From Anaerolineae bacterium (GTDB lineage: Bacteria > Chloroflexota > Anaerolineae > Promineifilales > Promineifilaceae): a stretch of DNA of 64,000 bases. The stretch lies in assembly GCA_023954475.1 (NCBI GenBank), contig JAMLHW010000002.1:539562-603561 (forward strand), given 5' to 3'. The notes below the pieces were generated by a model that saw only the letters and a list, made by a program, of their open reading frames with translations, had not been told where the DNA came from and searched no databases. Made by a program: the position numbers and the translations under genes. This document shows positions 26,553 through 35,659 of this stretch, in pieces (positions within the stretch are counted from its first letter, which is position 1; the number at the start of each line of letters is the position of its first letter).

Positions 26553-26933
26553 AGCGATCTCCTAGTTGTCTATTGTCAATTTTCGTTTTCACCTGTTGAC
26601 CAAAACACAATGCCTCGCCCGGTTCACGGACTGCAATTGTGCACTCTATCAAATGATACTAGGTTCGCAGTAGCCAAAGCTTGGGCAAAAGTGCGTATAC
26701 ATCATTGCTGAAACTAGCAATGAAATCTACGTATTTTTGCGTAGTGTGTGTTCAAACATGGCTCAAGCGCATTGAATGCTTGCCGTTATTTGAAATGAGT
26801 ACTCACCATACGCGCTTGGTCTGTGTCTATTGACTTATTCTGCTAAAACTATTCAGCACTATTGCGTATTCAACTACGTATGTATAATGATGATGTGGAA
26901 CCCGAAACAGATGACGTGATAACCTGAACTCAA
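26553..26933. promoter_or_regulatory. Divergent control region between repeat-protein and histidine-kinase genes
   Basis: A 381-bp AT-rich region. A TATAAT at 26883-26888 is the best -10 for the plus-strand kinase operon; its -35 is weak. Several TACGTA/TGCGTA-like words occur (26692, 26730, 26863, 26875), including the inverted repeat CTACG-tatttttg-CGTAG at 26728-26745. These could be sites for the NarL-type regulator encoded downstream. No gene is seen here. Confidence 0.5.
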
Positions 26934-28700
26934 ATGAACCTGCTACTCATCTTGCTCAATGCTATAGGAGCCGGCGTTTGTTTCCTGGCTGCTGTTCTTC
27001 ATCTCGCCATTGGTTGGCGCAGCCATCCGCGCAGTTCGGTTCAACTGTTGTTTGGGATGACGAGCCTCCTGGTTGGGGCATATTTCCTGACAGTGATCAA
27101 CGTGCAGGCATATCAGGACGGCGTCACGGCTAATTTACCGGGCACAGCACTCCTGATCAATATCGTCCTGTCGCTCATCTTTCCGATTGTCTATACCTGG
27201 TTTGTCGCTGGATATACCGGTGTCAAGCCCCGTTGGTTTTTGTTCAGCGTAACTGTTTGCTATTCAGCACTCACGTTCGGCGTGTTGCTTTTGCCATCGG
27301 CCGAATCTCTCTTCGCCCCTGGACAACTAAGCGGTTTCCGCATTGAGGATCCCTTTCTCTCACTCACACTATTTGGCTGGCTTCTGTTATACGTTTGCGT
27401 CTACTTTGGCTATTCAACCATTGCTGTCATCACACAATATCGGCGTGGCGAAAAAGCCGATGCGCTGACCATCGGATTTGCTATTTTCGTGTTTCAGTTG
27501 ACGGCAGTTGTCGACGCTGTGTCAATATTCGCCTTGCCGAATGCGATTTTTGTCGGCCAATTTGGATTTATTGCATTCATCGTGGTGATGAGCTTGCAAC
27601 TCACTGGAAAGACGGTGGAATCTGAAAGACAGGTTCGTCGGCTAAACCTTGATTTAGAGAACCGCGTTGCGCTGCGCACATCAGAATTATCAGCAGCAAA
27701 TGATGCGCTTGCAGCGAGTCAGGCCAGCATCAATGCACAGTATCAGGCGATTCCAATACCGACCTTCACGTGGCAGCAGCGCGATGGAACGCTGATCTTG
27801 ATCGACTACAATCAGGCTGCCAGATCGTTGATGCAAAATCATACTGAGGCGGCTATCGGCCGAACTGCGGCACAAATTTATGAGGACATGCCCGATATCG
27901 TCATCGATCTCCAGCAATGCATAGCACGAGGAGGTACGCTTGAACGCGAATCGACAGTCCGTGACTATGAGACAGGTGAAACGCGCATTCTGGCGATGAC
28001 ATACACATTTGTTCCACCTGATCTGGTACTGGTTCATGCTGAAGATGTTTCGGGACAACGGCGTGCTGAAGAAATGCTGCGAGCCGCCGCTGTAACCGCT
28101 GAGCGGCAGCGCATGGCACGCGATTTGCATGATTCTGTGACTCAATCACTTTACAGCTTGACGTTGTTGAGCAGTGGGTGGAAAAGCATGGCCGAACAGG
28201 GTCGCCTGGATGACCCGGCTCCCTCATTTCAGCAGTTGGGCGATGTCGGCCTGCAGGCGCTGCGTGAGATGCGCCTGATGATCCACCAACTGCGTTCGCC
28301 CATCTTGGAAGAGCTGGGGCTTGTCCAGGCTCTACAAAAACGCCTGGACACAGTTGAATCGCGGGCCGGCATTGAGGCCGAGCTGTTGGTCGAGGGTGAT
28401 GTCGACCAATTACCCATCGCCATGGAAAACGAGCTGTTCAATATCGCGCAAGAGGCACTGAATAATTCATTGCGGCATGCCAGTGCTTCGACTGTGGCGG
28501 TGTCGTTATCGGCCGAAGACCACGTCGTTGCTCTCTCAATCGCGGACGACGGTAAGGGTTTTGAACCGGCCCAGGTTGGCTCTGGATTAGGTTTAGCCAC
28601 AATGCGCGAGCGAGCAGAAGCTGCGGGCGGTAGCTTTGTACTCCAGTCCGAATCGCAGAAAGGAACCACCGTGCGCATTGCCGTACCGCGTTCGACCTGA
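26934..28700 (+). CDS. Membrane sensor histidine kinase, NarL-partner (HisKA_3) type
   Basis: 588 aa. Seven hydrophobic segments occupy about residues 5-230, then a helical linker (ERQVRRLNLDLENRVALRTSELSAAN, read in part), a PAS-like domain (about 262-380), and the HisKA_3 box with phosphoacceptor His399 in RDLHDSVTQSLYSL. The ATP-binding domain follows (N box ENELFNIAQEALNNSLRHA; G boxes SIADDGKGF and GSGLGLATMRERA). The signal sensed by the membrane domain is unknown. It is followed 23 nt later by the response regulator with which it should form a phosphorelay. Confidence 0.92.
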   Translation: MNLLLILLNAIGAGVCFLAAVLHLAIGWRSHPRSSVQLLFGMTSLLVGAYFLTVINVQAYQDGVTANLPGTALLINIVLSLIFPIVYTWFVAGYTGVKPRWFLFSVTVCYSALTFGVLLLPSAESLFAPGQLSGFRIEDPFLSLTLFGWLLLYVCVYFGYSTIAVITQYRRGEKADALTIGFAIFVFQLTAVVDAVSIFALPNAIFVGQFGFIAFIVVMSLQLTGKTVESERQVRRLNLDLENRVALRTSELSAANDALAASQASINAQYQAIPIPTFTWQQRDGTLILIDYNQAARSLMQNHTEAAIGRTAAQIYEDMPDIVIDLQQCIARGGTLERESTVRDYETGETRILAMTYTFVPPDLVLVHAEDVSGQRRAEEMLRAAAVTAERQRMARDLHDSVTQSLYSLTLLSSGWKSMAEQGRLDDPAPSFQQLGDVGLQALREMRLMIHQLRSPILEELGLVQALQKRLDTVESRAGIEAELLVEGDVDQLPIAMENELFNIAQEALNNSLRHASASTVAVSLSAEDHVVALSIADDGKGFEPAQVGSGLGLATMRERAEAAGGSFVLQSESQKGTTVRIAVPRST

Positions 28701-28723
28701 GAAAAAATCGGGAGGATGATTCG

Positions 28724-29359
28724 ATGTCCAGTAAGATTCGCGTATTGATAGCCGATGATCATCCAATCGTAAGGCAGGGAATGGAACTTGTACTTACGAC
28801 ACGCAATGATATGGAATTGGTCGGCCAGGCAGTTAACGGCGCAGAAGCTGTCACCTTCGCCGTGCAGCTACGTCCCGATGTCGTCGTCATGGATTTGCAG
28901 ATGCCTGTTAAAGATGGTCTGACCGCGATTCGCGAGATAAAAAAGGCAGAAATTGACACGCGCGTACTGTTGCTGACCAGCTTTCCCGAAGACGAAAAGG
29001 TTATTGAAGCCGTGCAGGCCGGTGCAGCCGGGGTTGTACTCAAGGAATCATCACCAGACAGATTGGTCGAGGCGATTCGAACGGTTTACGATGGAGATAA
29101 CGTGCTCCATCCTGCTATTACACGACAGTTGATTCACGAGTCGCGCAAATCAACCGTAGAGACCACGGATCCAATCCTTACACCGCGAGAACGCGACGTT
29201 TTGTGTTGTCTTGCGCAGGGTATGACCAATCGGGCCATCGCGAACGAACTAGACATATCAGTTCGCACTGTCACGACCCATGTGCACAGCATTCTCGACA
29301 AACTCAACGCAAGTAACCGCACACAAGCCGCCATTTACGCGTCCGATTTGTGTCCTTAG
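28724..29359 (+). CDS. Response regulator, NarL/LuxR family
   Basis: 211 aa. The receiver domain has Asp11/Asp12 (ADDHP), phosphoacceptor Asp57 in VVMDLQMP, and Lys in VVLKESS. A C-terminal LuxR helix-turn-helix follows (LTPRERDVLCCLAQGMTNRAIANELDISVRTVTTHV, read in part). A strong GGAGG site precedes the ATG. It should be phosphorylated by the kinase encoded just upstream. Likely targets include the divergent promoter region at 26553-26933 and possibly the large secreted repeat protein. Confidence 0.94.
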   Translation: MSSKIRVLIADDHPIVRQGMELVLTTRNDMELVGQAVNGAEAVTFAVQLRPDVVVMDLQMPVKDGLTAIREIKKAEIDTRVLLLTSFPEDEKVIEAVQAGAAGVVLKESSPDRLVEAIRTVYDGDNVLHPAITRQLIHESRKSTVETTDPILTPRERDVLCCLAQGMTNRAIANELDISVRTVTTHVHSILDKLNASNRTQAAIYASDLCP

Positions 29360-29456
29360 GCTTGTGACGAATCCGGAGAATAATCGGCCGAATGGCTAAC
29401 AGACCACCACAACTGTGCATTCTTCAGATCTGTCCAGCCATAGTAACACTATTTTT

Positions 29457-31760
29457 CTACTGCAACGCAACTGTGAATAGCGCATCTTCAAGCTGCAGGT
29501 TCCCTTGAGTCACCTGCAAGCGGGTTCCGTCTGTGGGGTTGTAGAAACCGATATGGAGGGTGCGCCCTTGTGGCGTATTGTCTTGCACCAATGCGTCTGA
29601 AAACTGATGTGTGTCGCGGATGATGTCGTCTGCTGACCAGTACATCGTCGGACTGAGACCGTCATTCGGTTCTGTGTCTGATTGGGCAATGATCGTTCCG
29701 TTAGCATCCACGAGATGGACGAAAGCAATGTAGTTGGAAGCAACATCAGTGAGCGCTTGCCAGTAAAGTGTGACAGTCGTGTCATCCGTTTCCAGGCCAA
29801 TGAGCTGAATCACATCGCCGTAAATGACCGGCTCTTCCAGACGGGCCTCGTCCGGCACTCTGATCGCTGCCGCCGACCGCACCACCCCTTCCAGCACCAC
29901 CGGAATCTCCTGCGACGCAGCTACACTGCTGTTTTCATCGAGCACATTGACCAACAGCAGCACCCATGTCGGCCCGTTGAGGTCGCCCTCCGGCTGGATC
30001 GTAACGCGGTCAGCGACGACATCACCCGCCTGCCACCTACTGGACGGGCTTAAGCCGAGGCCGTGATACGTGTTCTGCTCGTCGAGTTTAATCCAGCCGT
30101 CACGCGCCGGAATCAGCAGTTGGGTCGAGACAATGTAATCGACAGCGGGATCGGCCAGCGCTTCCCAATAGAGCCGTACCTCGCTCTGCTCACCGATGAC
30201 AAACGGGTCCGCTGCCACGGCGAGCAGTTTGAGCGTGTTGTCGTACGTGATCGGGTTGAATTCGGCCGAAACCGGCACATCCCCCACCCCGTCCAGCCAT
30301 TTTGCCTGCGGATACAACGATGGCAAGAAGAACGCCAACAGCAAAAACGTCGAGAACGGCGGCAAAGCCGAAGCCGTTAGCACCGCCGGCTGCCGCCTGG
30401 CAGCCGACCACCAATGCGCAAATCCCGCCCCGACAAACCACGCCAACGCCGGCAACAACGGCAGCAGCCAGCGTCCTTCCGGTACGATGTAGCCCGCACC
30501 GATAATCGTCCCCGTTTTCACTGCAAGATAGAGATAGGCAATCGTACCCGCACTGAGCAAAAAAACGGCCGAAACCGGCCACGGACGCCGCAACTCAACC
30601 CGTCGGCGCAGCCAGCCCAACAAACCAACCGCCAACAAACCAACCCACACCCAATAAAACCATCCCGGCGCATAACCGATGTCACCGGCACTCCAATCGA
30701 GCCAAAACGACTGCCAGATGCGCGTCGCTTCCGGCAGCAGCAAACGAAAATCGAGCGGATTGGTCAGCAACACTTCAGTAACCGGCAAGCTGCCCGAAAC
30801 GCCAAGCGTGTCGCTGGTCAGCAGTGCATTGCGCACCAACCACGCGCCCCACAACGGCACCAGGCCCAGCAACGCCCACAAACCGCTTGTGAATGCTGCC
30901 CAAAACGTCTTTCTGTGCCATTTGAGCAAGATGATGAACGGCAGCACGACGAGCAAAAAGACGCCGTTCGCTTTGGTCAGCGGCCCCAGGGCACAGACGA
31001 GTCCCAGCCAGAAATGGGAACGCGGCGACTTATCGTGCAGGGCATACGGCACAGCAACGGCCAGGACAATGGCGGCAATCGCCGTCAGCGGCATATCGTT
31101 ATTGATCGCACCGCTCAAATGGATGAATGCAGGCTGAAACGCCATCAAACTGGCGATCAGCAGGGCAATGGCGCCACCGTAGACGCTGCGCCCGGCCAGA
31201 AACAGCGCAATCATGGCAACAACGCCCAACAACGCCGCACCGAGCCGACTGGTGAAGATCAGCGGATCACTCGCCAATGTCATGTGAACGGTCGGATTGC
31301 GGTTGCCGGCATGCGTTGCAGTGAGAAACGGGTTGGCTTGAACGGCGAGCGGCGGTGGAACGCCTTCAACCAGGGCCGCATCGGGATCACTGGGATAGAG
31401 CGTATTGCCCGGCGAATCGGGATCGATTTCGGGCGCAGGAACGGGCAAGCCCACAGCAGCAGCGACGAGATAATAGAGCGGCGGCTGGTGCCATTCGTTG
31501 TAGCGGCGATAAATGTCAACCGCGCCGCGATTCGGCAACGCACCCGTCTGACGCATCACAGTGATGTATTCGTAGTTGAGCAGTTCGTTAGGCGCCGCGT
31601 TGGGCGGCAGACGCAATGCCATCCACACAGCAGCGATGAGATAGAGGACGACGAGTCCGGCAAACAGGATGACGATGCGGTGTTCACCGGAACCCCAAAA
31701 GCGAGTTTCTGCCTGAACCCCGGTTTTTTGCCCCTGTTTGGTAGAACGCCCCTGTTGCAT
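29457..31760 (-). CDS. GT-C fold membrane glycosyltransferase (PMT/ArnT-like) with C-terminal beta-sandwich domains
   Basis: About 767 aa. TM1 lies near residues 32-52, followed by the extracytoplasmic loop APNELLNYEYITVMRQTG. In many GT-C enzymes this loop carries an acidic catalytic pair; here it reads PNE. The EWHQPPLYYLVAA motif and about ten more membrane segments follow to residue 470. The last 270 residues form two beta-sandwich modules (EVRLYWEALADPAVDYIV...; VTLYWQALTDVASNYIAFVHLVD) of a type frequent in Chloroflexota. It should transfer a lipid-linked sugar to protein or polysaccharide outside the cell. It is divergent from, and paralogous to, the gene at 31783. An in-frame start at 31946 would overlap that gene. 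Confidence 0.8.
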   Translation of the reverse strand: MQQGRSTKQGQKTGVQAETRFWGSGEHRIVILFAGLVVLYLIAAVWMALRLPPNAAPNELLNYEYITVMRQTGALPNRGAVDIYRRYNEWHQPPLYYLVAAAVGLPVPAPEIDPDSPGNTLYPSDPDAALVEGVPPPLAVQANPFLTATHAGNRNPTVHMTLASDPLIFTSRLGAALLGVVAMIALFLAGRSVYGGAIALLIASLMAFQPAFIHLSGAINNDMPLTAIAAIVLAVAVPYALHDKSPRSHFWLGLVCALGPLTKANGVFLLVVLPFIILLKWHRKTFWAAFTSGLWALLGLVPLWGAWLVRNALLTSDTLGVSGSLPVTEVLLTNPLDFRLLLPEATRIWQSFWLDWSAGDIGYAPGWFYWVWVGLLAVGLLGWLRRRVELRRPWPVSAVFLLSAGTIAYLYLAVKTGTIIGAGYIVPEGRWLLPLLPALAWFVGAGFAHWWSAARRQPAVLTASALPPFSTFLLLAFFLPSLYPQAKWLDGVGDVPVSAEFNPITYDNTLKLLAVAADPFVIGEQSEVRLYWEALADPAVDYIVSTQLLIPARDGWIKLDEQNTYHGLGLSPSSRWQAGDVVADRVTIQPEGDLNGPTWVLLLVNVLDENSSVAASQEIPVVLEGVVRSAAAIRVPDEARLEEPVIYGDVIQLIGLETDDTTVTLYWQALTDVASNYIAFVHLVDANGTIIAQSDTEPNDGLSPTMYWSADDIIRDTHQFSDALVQDNTPQGRTLHIGFYNPTDGTRLQVTQGNLQLEDALFTVALQ

Positions 31761-31782
31761 TATTATTTCATCCCGCGCCGTA

Positions 31783-34050
31783 ATGGCGTCAAACAGGGCA
31801 AAATCTACCCGAAAGGGATCAATTGTGCAACGCGCAGCAGCCATTCCACCACCAACAGCGACATCCGGCAAAAATCGAACCCGACTCTGGTTGATAACCA
31901 TCGTCATCGCTTCCACAGCGCTGTCGCTGGCATACGGCATCGCCAATCCCCTCTTTGAAGCGCCGGACGAGCAGCATCACTATTTCACTGTGGAGACCAT
32001 TGCGACTGAATGGGTACTGCCGTCGGTCGGCGTGGAACCGGACGGGTGGCTGCGCCAGGAAGCGGCGCAACCGCCGTTGTACTATGCGCTCGGCGCAGCC
32101 ATCATTGCGCCGTTGCAACTCGATCCGGCGTCGTCGCGGGCGGCGGTTGTCTTTAATCCTTACGTGCAGCCGGGCAATCCGACAACGCTGGGCAACAATG
32201 TCAACGCGTTTGTGCATGGGCCAGGTGAAGCGTTTCCATGGCAGAATCACGTGCTGGCCGGTCATTTGCTGCGCATGTTGTCGGCGCTGCTGGGAGCGGG
32301 AACGGTGCTGTGCATTTACGCTGCCGGGCGATTGCTATGGCCGGATTCGGCCGAAATCCCGCTGCTTGCCGCCGCTCTGGTCGGCTTTTTGCCCCAATTC
32401 AACTTTGTCAGTGCCACCATCAGCAATGACAGCCTGATTATCTTCCTCGCCTGCGCGGCGCTGTGGCAGTTGATCCGCCTGTGGCAGCAGCCCGTCACCA
32501 ACATGCGATTATTGCTACTCGGCGTCACAATCGGTCTGGCAGCACTGACCAAAAATCAGGGGATTTTGCTGCTCTTCTATGCTGTCGGCGTGTTGGCGCT
32601 GTTGGCATGGCGGGAGCGCAAGCGGCGTCTTTTCGGCCGAATGACGCTTCTCGTCGTGTTACCTGCTGTGGGACTGGCGGGCTGGTTATGGCTGCGCAAC
32701 TGGCGTCTGTACGGCGATCCGACGGCAACTAATCAATTTGTGCGACTGGCCGGCGGTGATCGCGGCTTTTCGCTGACGCAGGCAATCGCTGCCTTGTGGC
32801 GCGGCTGGCCGACGTTTATCGGCCGATTCGGGTGGGCCAACATCCCACTGCCACAATGGATCTACGCCATCTGGTTCGCCATTATCACCCTCGCCATCCT
32901 CGGCGCACTCGTCGCCCTGTTGCGCCGTAAACCCGCTTTGGGATACGTTGTCCAATCACCGTCGCTGTGGCTCGCGGGCTGGATCGTCCTCATCCTCGCT
33001 GCCCAACTGCGCTTTGTAATGCAGACATCGGCCGAACAAGGCCGACTGCTCTTCCCGGCGCTGCTGCCGGTCGCCCTCGGCGTCGCGTGGGGCATCGGTC
33101 AATGGCGTCGACATTGGATTATCTCGCTGGTCGGTGGCGCAGCACTGCTGACCGCGCTCTACAGTCTGATCCTCGTCCAGCTTCCGGCGTTCAACCGTCC
33201 ACAGCTATTGGACGTGCTGCCACAGCACGTCGCACCGCTCAACCTGGAGATGGGCGACGGCATTACTTTGCTCGGCACGGAAATAGAGACGGGTGTTGCT
33301 GAACCGGGCGACAGCGTCACGGCAACGTTGTACTGGCAGATCGATCAGTCGCTACACGAAAACATCCCGATTTCCTTTGAGCTACTGGGGCGGGAATTCC
33401 AGCAAGTCGGTCGCTTTGCAGGGTATCACGGGCGCGGCCAATTCCCGACTTCGCTGTGGTCGCCGGGGAAAATTGTGGCGGAGACAATCACACTGCCGCT
33501 TGCGGCCGAAGCACGTGTACCAACTGCGCTGCGCCTCTACGTCAGTGTTGACGATGGCCCGGCACACGTTGTCGCGGTGACGAAAGCAGCGCCGGCAGAG
33601 TCGCCGGAATTTACCGACGACATTGCCGCTTTTATCGGCCGAAACATCCAGCTCATCGATCCCATCTTGCTTGGGCTGAGTGTCACGCCGGGCGCAGACA
33701 TCATCGCCCAACCGGGTGAAACGGTGCAGATTGGCCTCAGTTGGCAAGTAACCGCGCCGGTTGAGCGCCACTATACGACTTTGATTCATGTACTCGATGA
33801 AGACGGCAATCTGGTGGCACAAGGTGACAGCCCGCCGCGTGGCGGCGATTATCCGACAACGCTGTGGGCCGCCGGAGAGCGATTCGGCGATCAATACGCA
33901 GTGATGCTGCCTGAGACAATCGCGCCCGGCAACTATACGGTATGGATTGGGATGTATGATACGGAAACGGTGACGCGCCTGCCTTTGGTGCGAGGTGATG
34001 AACGGATGGTCGATGATGTGCTGCAAATCGGCCGAATCATTGTCCCGTAA
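31783..34050 (+). CDS. GT-C fold membrane glycosyltransferase, paralog of the divergent neighbour
   Basis: About 755 aa. TM1 is near residues 36-53, then EAPDEQHHYFTVETI, which keeps the acidic pair expected of the GT-C catalytic loop, and QPPLYYALGAAI. About ten membrane segments follow. The C-terminal part again holds two beta-sandwich modules (DSVTATLYWQIDQ...; ETVQIGLSWQVTAPVERHYTTLIHVLDEDG, read in part). The start is uncertain: ATG at 31783 is used, and a TTG at 31738 is possible. The two starts of the divergent pair are only 22 bp apart, so their promoters must overlap the opposite genes or be shared. Six TCGGCCGA copies lie in this gene. Confidence 0.8.
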   Translation: MASNRAKSTRKGSIVQRAAAIPPPTATSGKNRTRLWLITIVIASTALSLAYGIANPLFEAPDEQHHYFTVETIATEWVLPSVGVEPDGWLRQEAAQPPLYYALGAAIIAPLQLDPASSRAAVVFNPYVQPGNPTTLGNNVNAFVHGPGEAFPWQNHVLAGHLLRMLSALLGAGTVLCIYAAGRLLWPDSAEIPLLAAALVGFLPQFNFVSATISNDSLIIFLACAALWQLIRLWQQPVTNMRLLLLGVTIGLAALTKNQGILLLFYAVGVLALLAWRERKRRLFGRMTLLVVLPAVGLAGWLWLRNWRLYGDPTATNQFVRLAGGDRGFSLTQAIAALWRGWPTFIGRFGWANIPLPQWIYAIWFAIITLAILGALVALLRRKPALGYVVQSPSLWLAGWIVLILAAQLRFVMQTSAEQGRLLFPALLPVALGVAWGIGQWRRHWIISLVGGAALLTALYSLILVQLPAFNRPQLLDVLPQHVAPLNLEMGDGITLLGTEIETGVAEPGDSVTATLYWQIDQSLHENIPISFELLGREFQQVGRFAGYHGRGQFPTSLWSPGKIVAETITLPLAAEARVPTALRLYVSVDDGPAHVVAVTKAAPAESPEFTDDIAAFIGRNIQLIDPILLGLSVTPGADIIAQPGETVQIGLSWQVTAPVERHYTTLIHVLDEDGNLVAQGDSPPRGGDYPTTLWAAGERFGDQYAVMLPETIAPGNYTVWIGMYDTETVTRLPLVRGDERMVDDVLQIGRIIVP

Positions 34051-34122
34051 AAAGAGGCACCCGACCTCTCTCAGAAATCAGGTGCCTGAAGCTCAAAACG
34101 GTCAACAACACTTCTTTTGGGG
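34051..34122. terminator. Possible bidirectional terminator between convergent genes
   Basis: AGGCACC (34055-34061) can pair with GGTGCCT (34081-34087) over a 19-nt loop, between the stops of the GT-C gene and the sugar dehydrogenase. There is no strong T-run, so this is a weak call. Confidence 0.35.
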
Positions 34123-35466
34123 CTATGGTACCGTCAGTTTGAACACGCGTCCACTGCCATATGAACCGAAGTACAGTTCGCCACCGAAATCCTCGCCGAT
34201 TGTCGTCCATGCCGGCAGACTCGCACCGGCTGCCAGTGTAACCGGGTTATTCAGTTGCGGTGTCGGCAAACGCCATACATTGCGCGAACAGAAATCGGTG
34301 AACACATATTGCCCGGTTAGCGTTGCGTACTCACGACCACGGTAGACATAACCACCAATGATGGAACAACTGCCATCATCGTGATTGTACATATAGTTGG
34401 GAAAAACATACGAACTCTGGCAATTCTGATTCAACAAGACCGGCCCCTCATAACAGGCCCAGCCGTAATTCAAGCCGGGATTGCCCGGTGTCTCGCGGTT
34501 GATCTCTTCGTAGCGTTCCTCACCGACATCACCGACATACATATCGCCAGTTACGCGATCAAAGCTGAAGCGCCACGGGTTGCGCCAGCCACGCGACCAG
34601 ATTTCATCGCACATGCCGCCAGGTCCATCGATCATTGGATTATCTGAAGGTATCGTGTACGGCACTTCCCCTTCCAATCCATTACAATCAGGCGCAACGC
34701 CGTTGGGATCGAGATCGCGCACATCCAGTCGCAACACTTTGCCCAGCAGCACATCGCGTCGCTGCCCATTGTTCGCTATATCGGCCGGTCGCGCAAAAAC
34801 CTGTCCCGGATCCGGCCCACCATCGCCCACCGACATGTAGAGATAGCCGTCAGGGCCAAAGTGCAAGTCACCGGCATTGTGAACGCGGCTGTCTCCCTGG
34901 TTTTCGACATATGTCTTGGGAATAGCGAGCAAACGCACTTCACTGTTGGGATCGCCCGATTGCGGATTGTCGAAGCGCACCTTGAAACGTGCCAAAATCA
35001 GATCGCCGCCATCAGTCGGATTGGTGCGTTTTTCGGAATAGGCCACGTAGAAGTAACCACTCTCCTCAAAGTCAGGATCAAAAGCAAGACCCAATAATCC
35101 TTCTTCAAAGCTGACTTCTATCCGGCCGCCGATATGCATAAACGGGATTTCACGCACTGTGCCACTCAGCCCTGACGGATCGGGATCGATAATGCTGATC
35201 CGTCCCTTCTGAGTGGCGATAAATATGCGGTTGTCGCCTGCATGGGTGATTACCGTAATGGTATCTCCCGGTAGCGGCGCAATGTATTCGACCAGTGTGA
35301 TGGTGTCTGGTGGTGGCTCAGGCGTTCGCACAATCGGCAGGAATACGTGAAAGTCGTTTACCTGGGAGTGAAGCGTGTCGTTGCCATTGCTGAATACTGC
35401 CGTTACACACAGCAGCGTGAGAATCATCATGAGGATGATGGCATAGGATTTGTTAAACACGTTCAT
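34123..35466 (-). CDS. Secreted PQQ-dependent sugar dehydrogenase (sorbosone/glucose dehydrogenase family)
   Basis: About 447 aa. An N-terminal hydrophobic segment (YAIILMMILTLLCVTAVF) indicates export. Six-bladed beta-propeller features of soluble PQQ glucose/aldose dehydrogenases are visible: EEGLLGLAFDPDF, HNAGDLHFGPDGYLYMSVGDGG, GKVLRLD, RGWRNPWRFSFD and MYVGDVGEERYEEIN. Such enzymes oxidise aldoses with PQQ in the periplasm or outside the cell. The ATG at 35466 has AGGAG upstream; a TTG lies two codons earlier. Several Cys in the C-terminal half (CYEGP, CQSSY, CSII, CSRN) would suit disulfides. No PQQ biosynthesis genes are in the window. Confidence 0.85.
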   Translation of the reverse strand: MNVFNKSYAIILMMILTLLCVTAVFSNGNDTLHSQVNDFHVFLPIVRTPEPPPDTITLVEYIAPLPGDTITVITHAGDNRIFIATQKGRISIIDPDPSGLSGTVREIPFMHIGGRIEVSFEEGLLGLAFDPDFEESGYFYVAYSEKRTNPTDGGDLILARFKVRFDNPQSGDPNSEVRLLAIPKTYVENQGDSRVHNAGDLHFGPDGYLYMSVGDGGPDPGQVFARPADIANNGQRRDVLLGKVLRLDVRDLDPNGVAPDCNGLEGEVPYTIPSDNPMIDGPGGMCDEIWSRGWRNPWRFSFDRVTGDMYVGDVGEERYEEINRETPGNPGLNYGWACYEGPVLLNQNCQSSYVFPNYMYNHDDGSCSIIGGYVYRGREYATLTGQYVFTDFCSRNVWRLPTPQLNNPVTLAAGASLPAWTTIGEDFGGELYFGSYGSGRVFKLTVP

Positions 35467-35659
35467 GGACAAGTGCTCCTGTAGCGAGGGCTGAAACCAG
35501 CGTCAGGCAAGGCGTTGGTGCTTCGCGGCTGATGCTTTTCCCCCATCATGCCGTCTCGATCGCGACTAAAATGACGCTTGATTATCGGCCGAATTGTAGC
35601 AGTATTGCCATGCGGTAGCAATGTGGTACAACGGTGGCAAATACGACGAGGAGCCACTT

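Noticed and set aside
30414..31958. Long plus-strand open frame (514 codons) opposite the GT-C glycosyltransferase
   Set aside because: It is fully antisense to a membrane protein with clear motifs, and its translation is Arg/Gln-rich and low in hydrophobic residues, as expected of a mirror frame.
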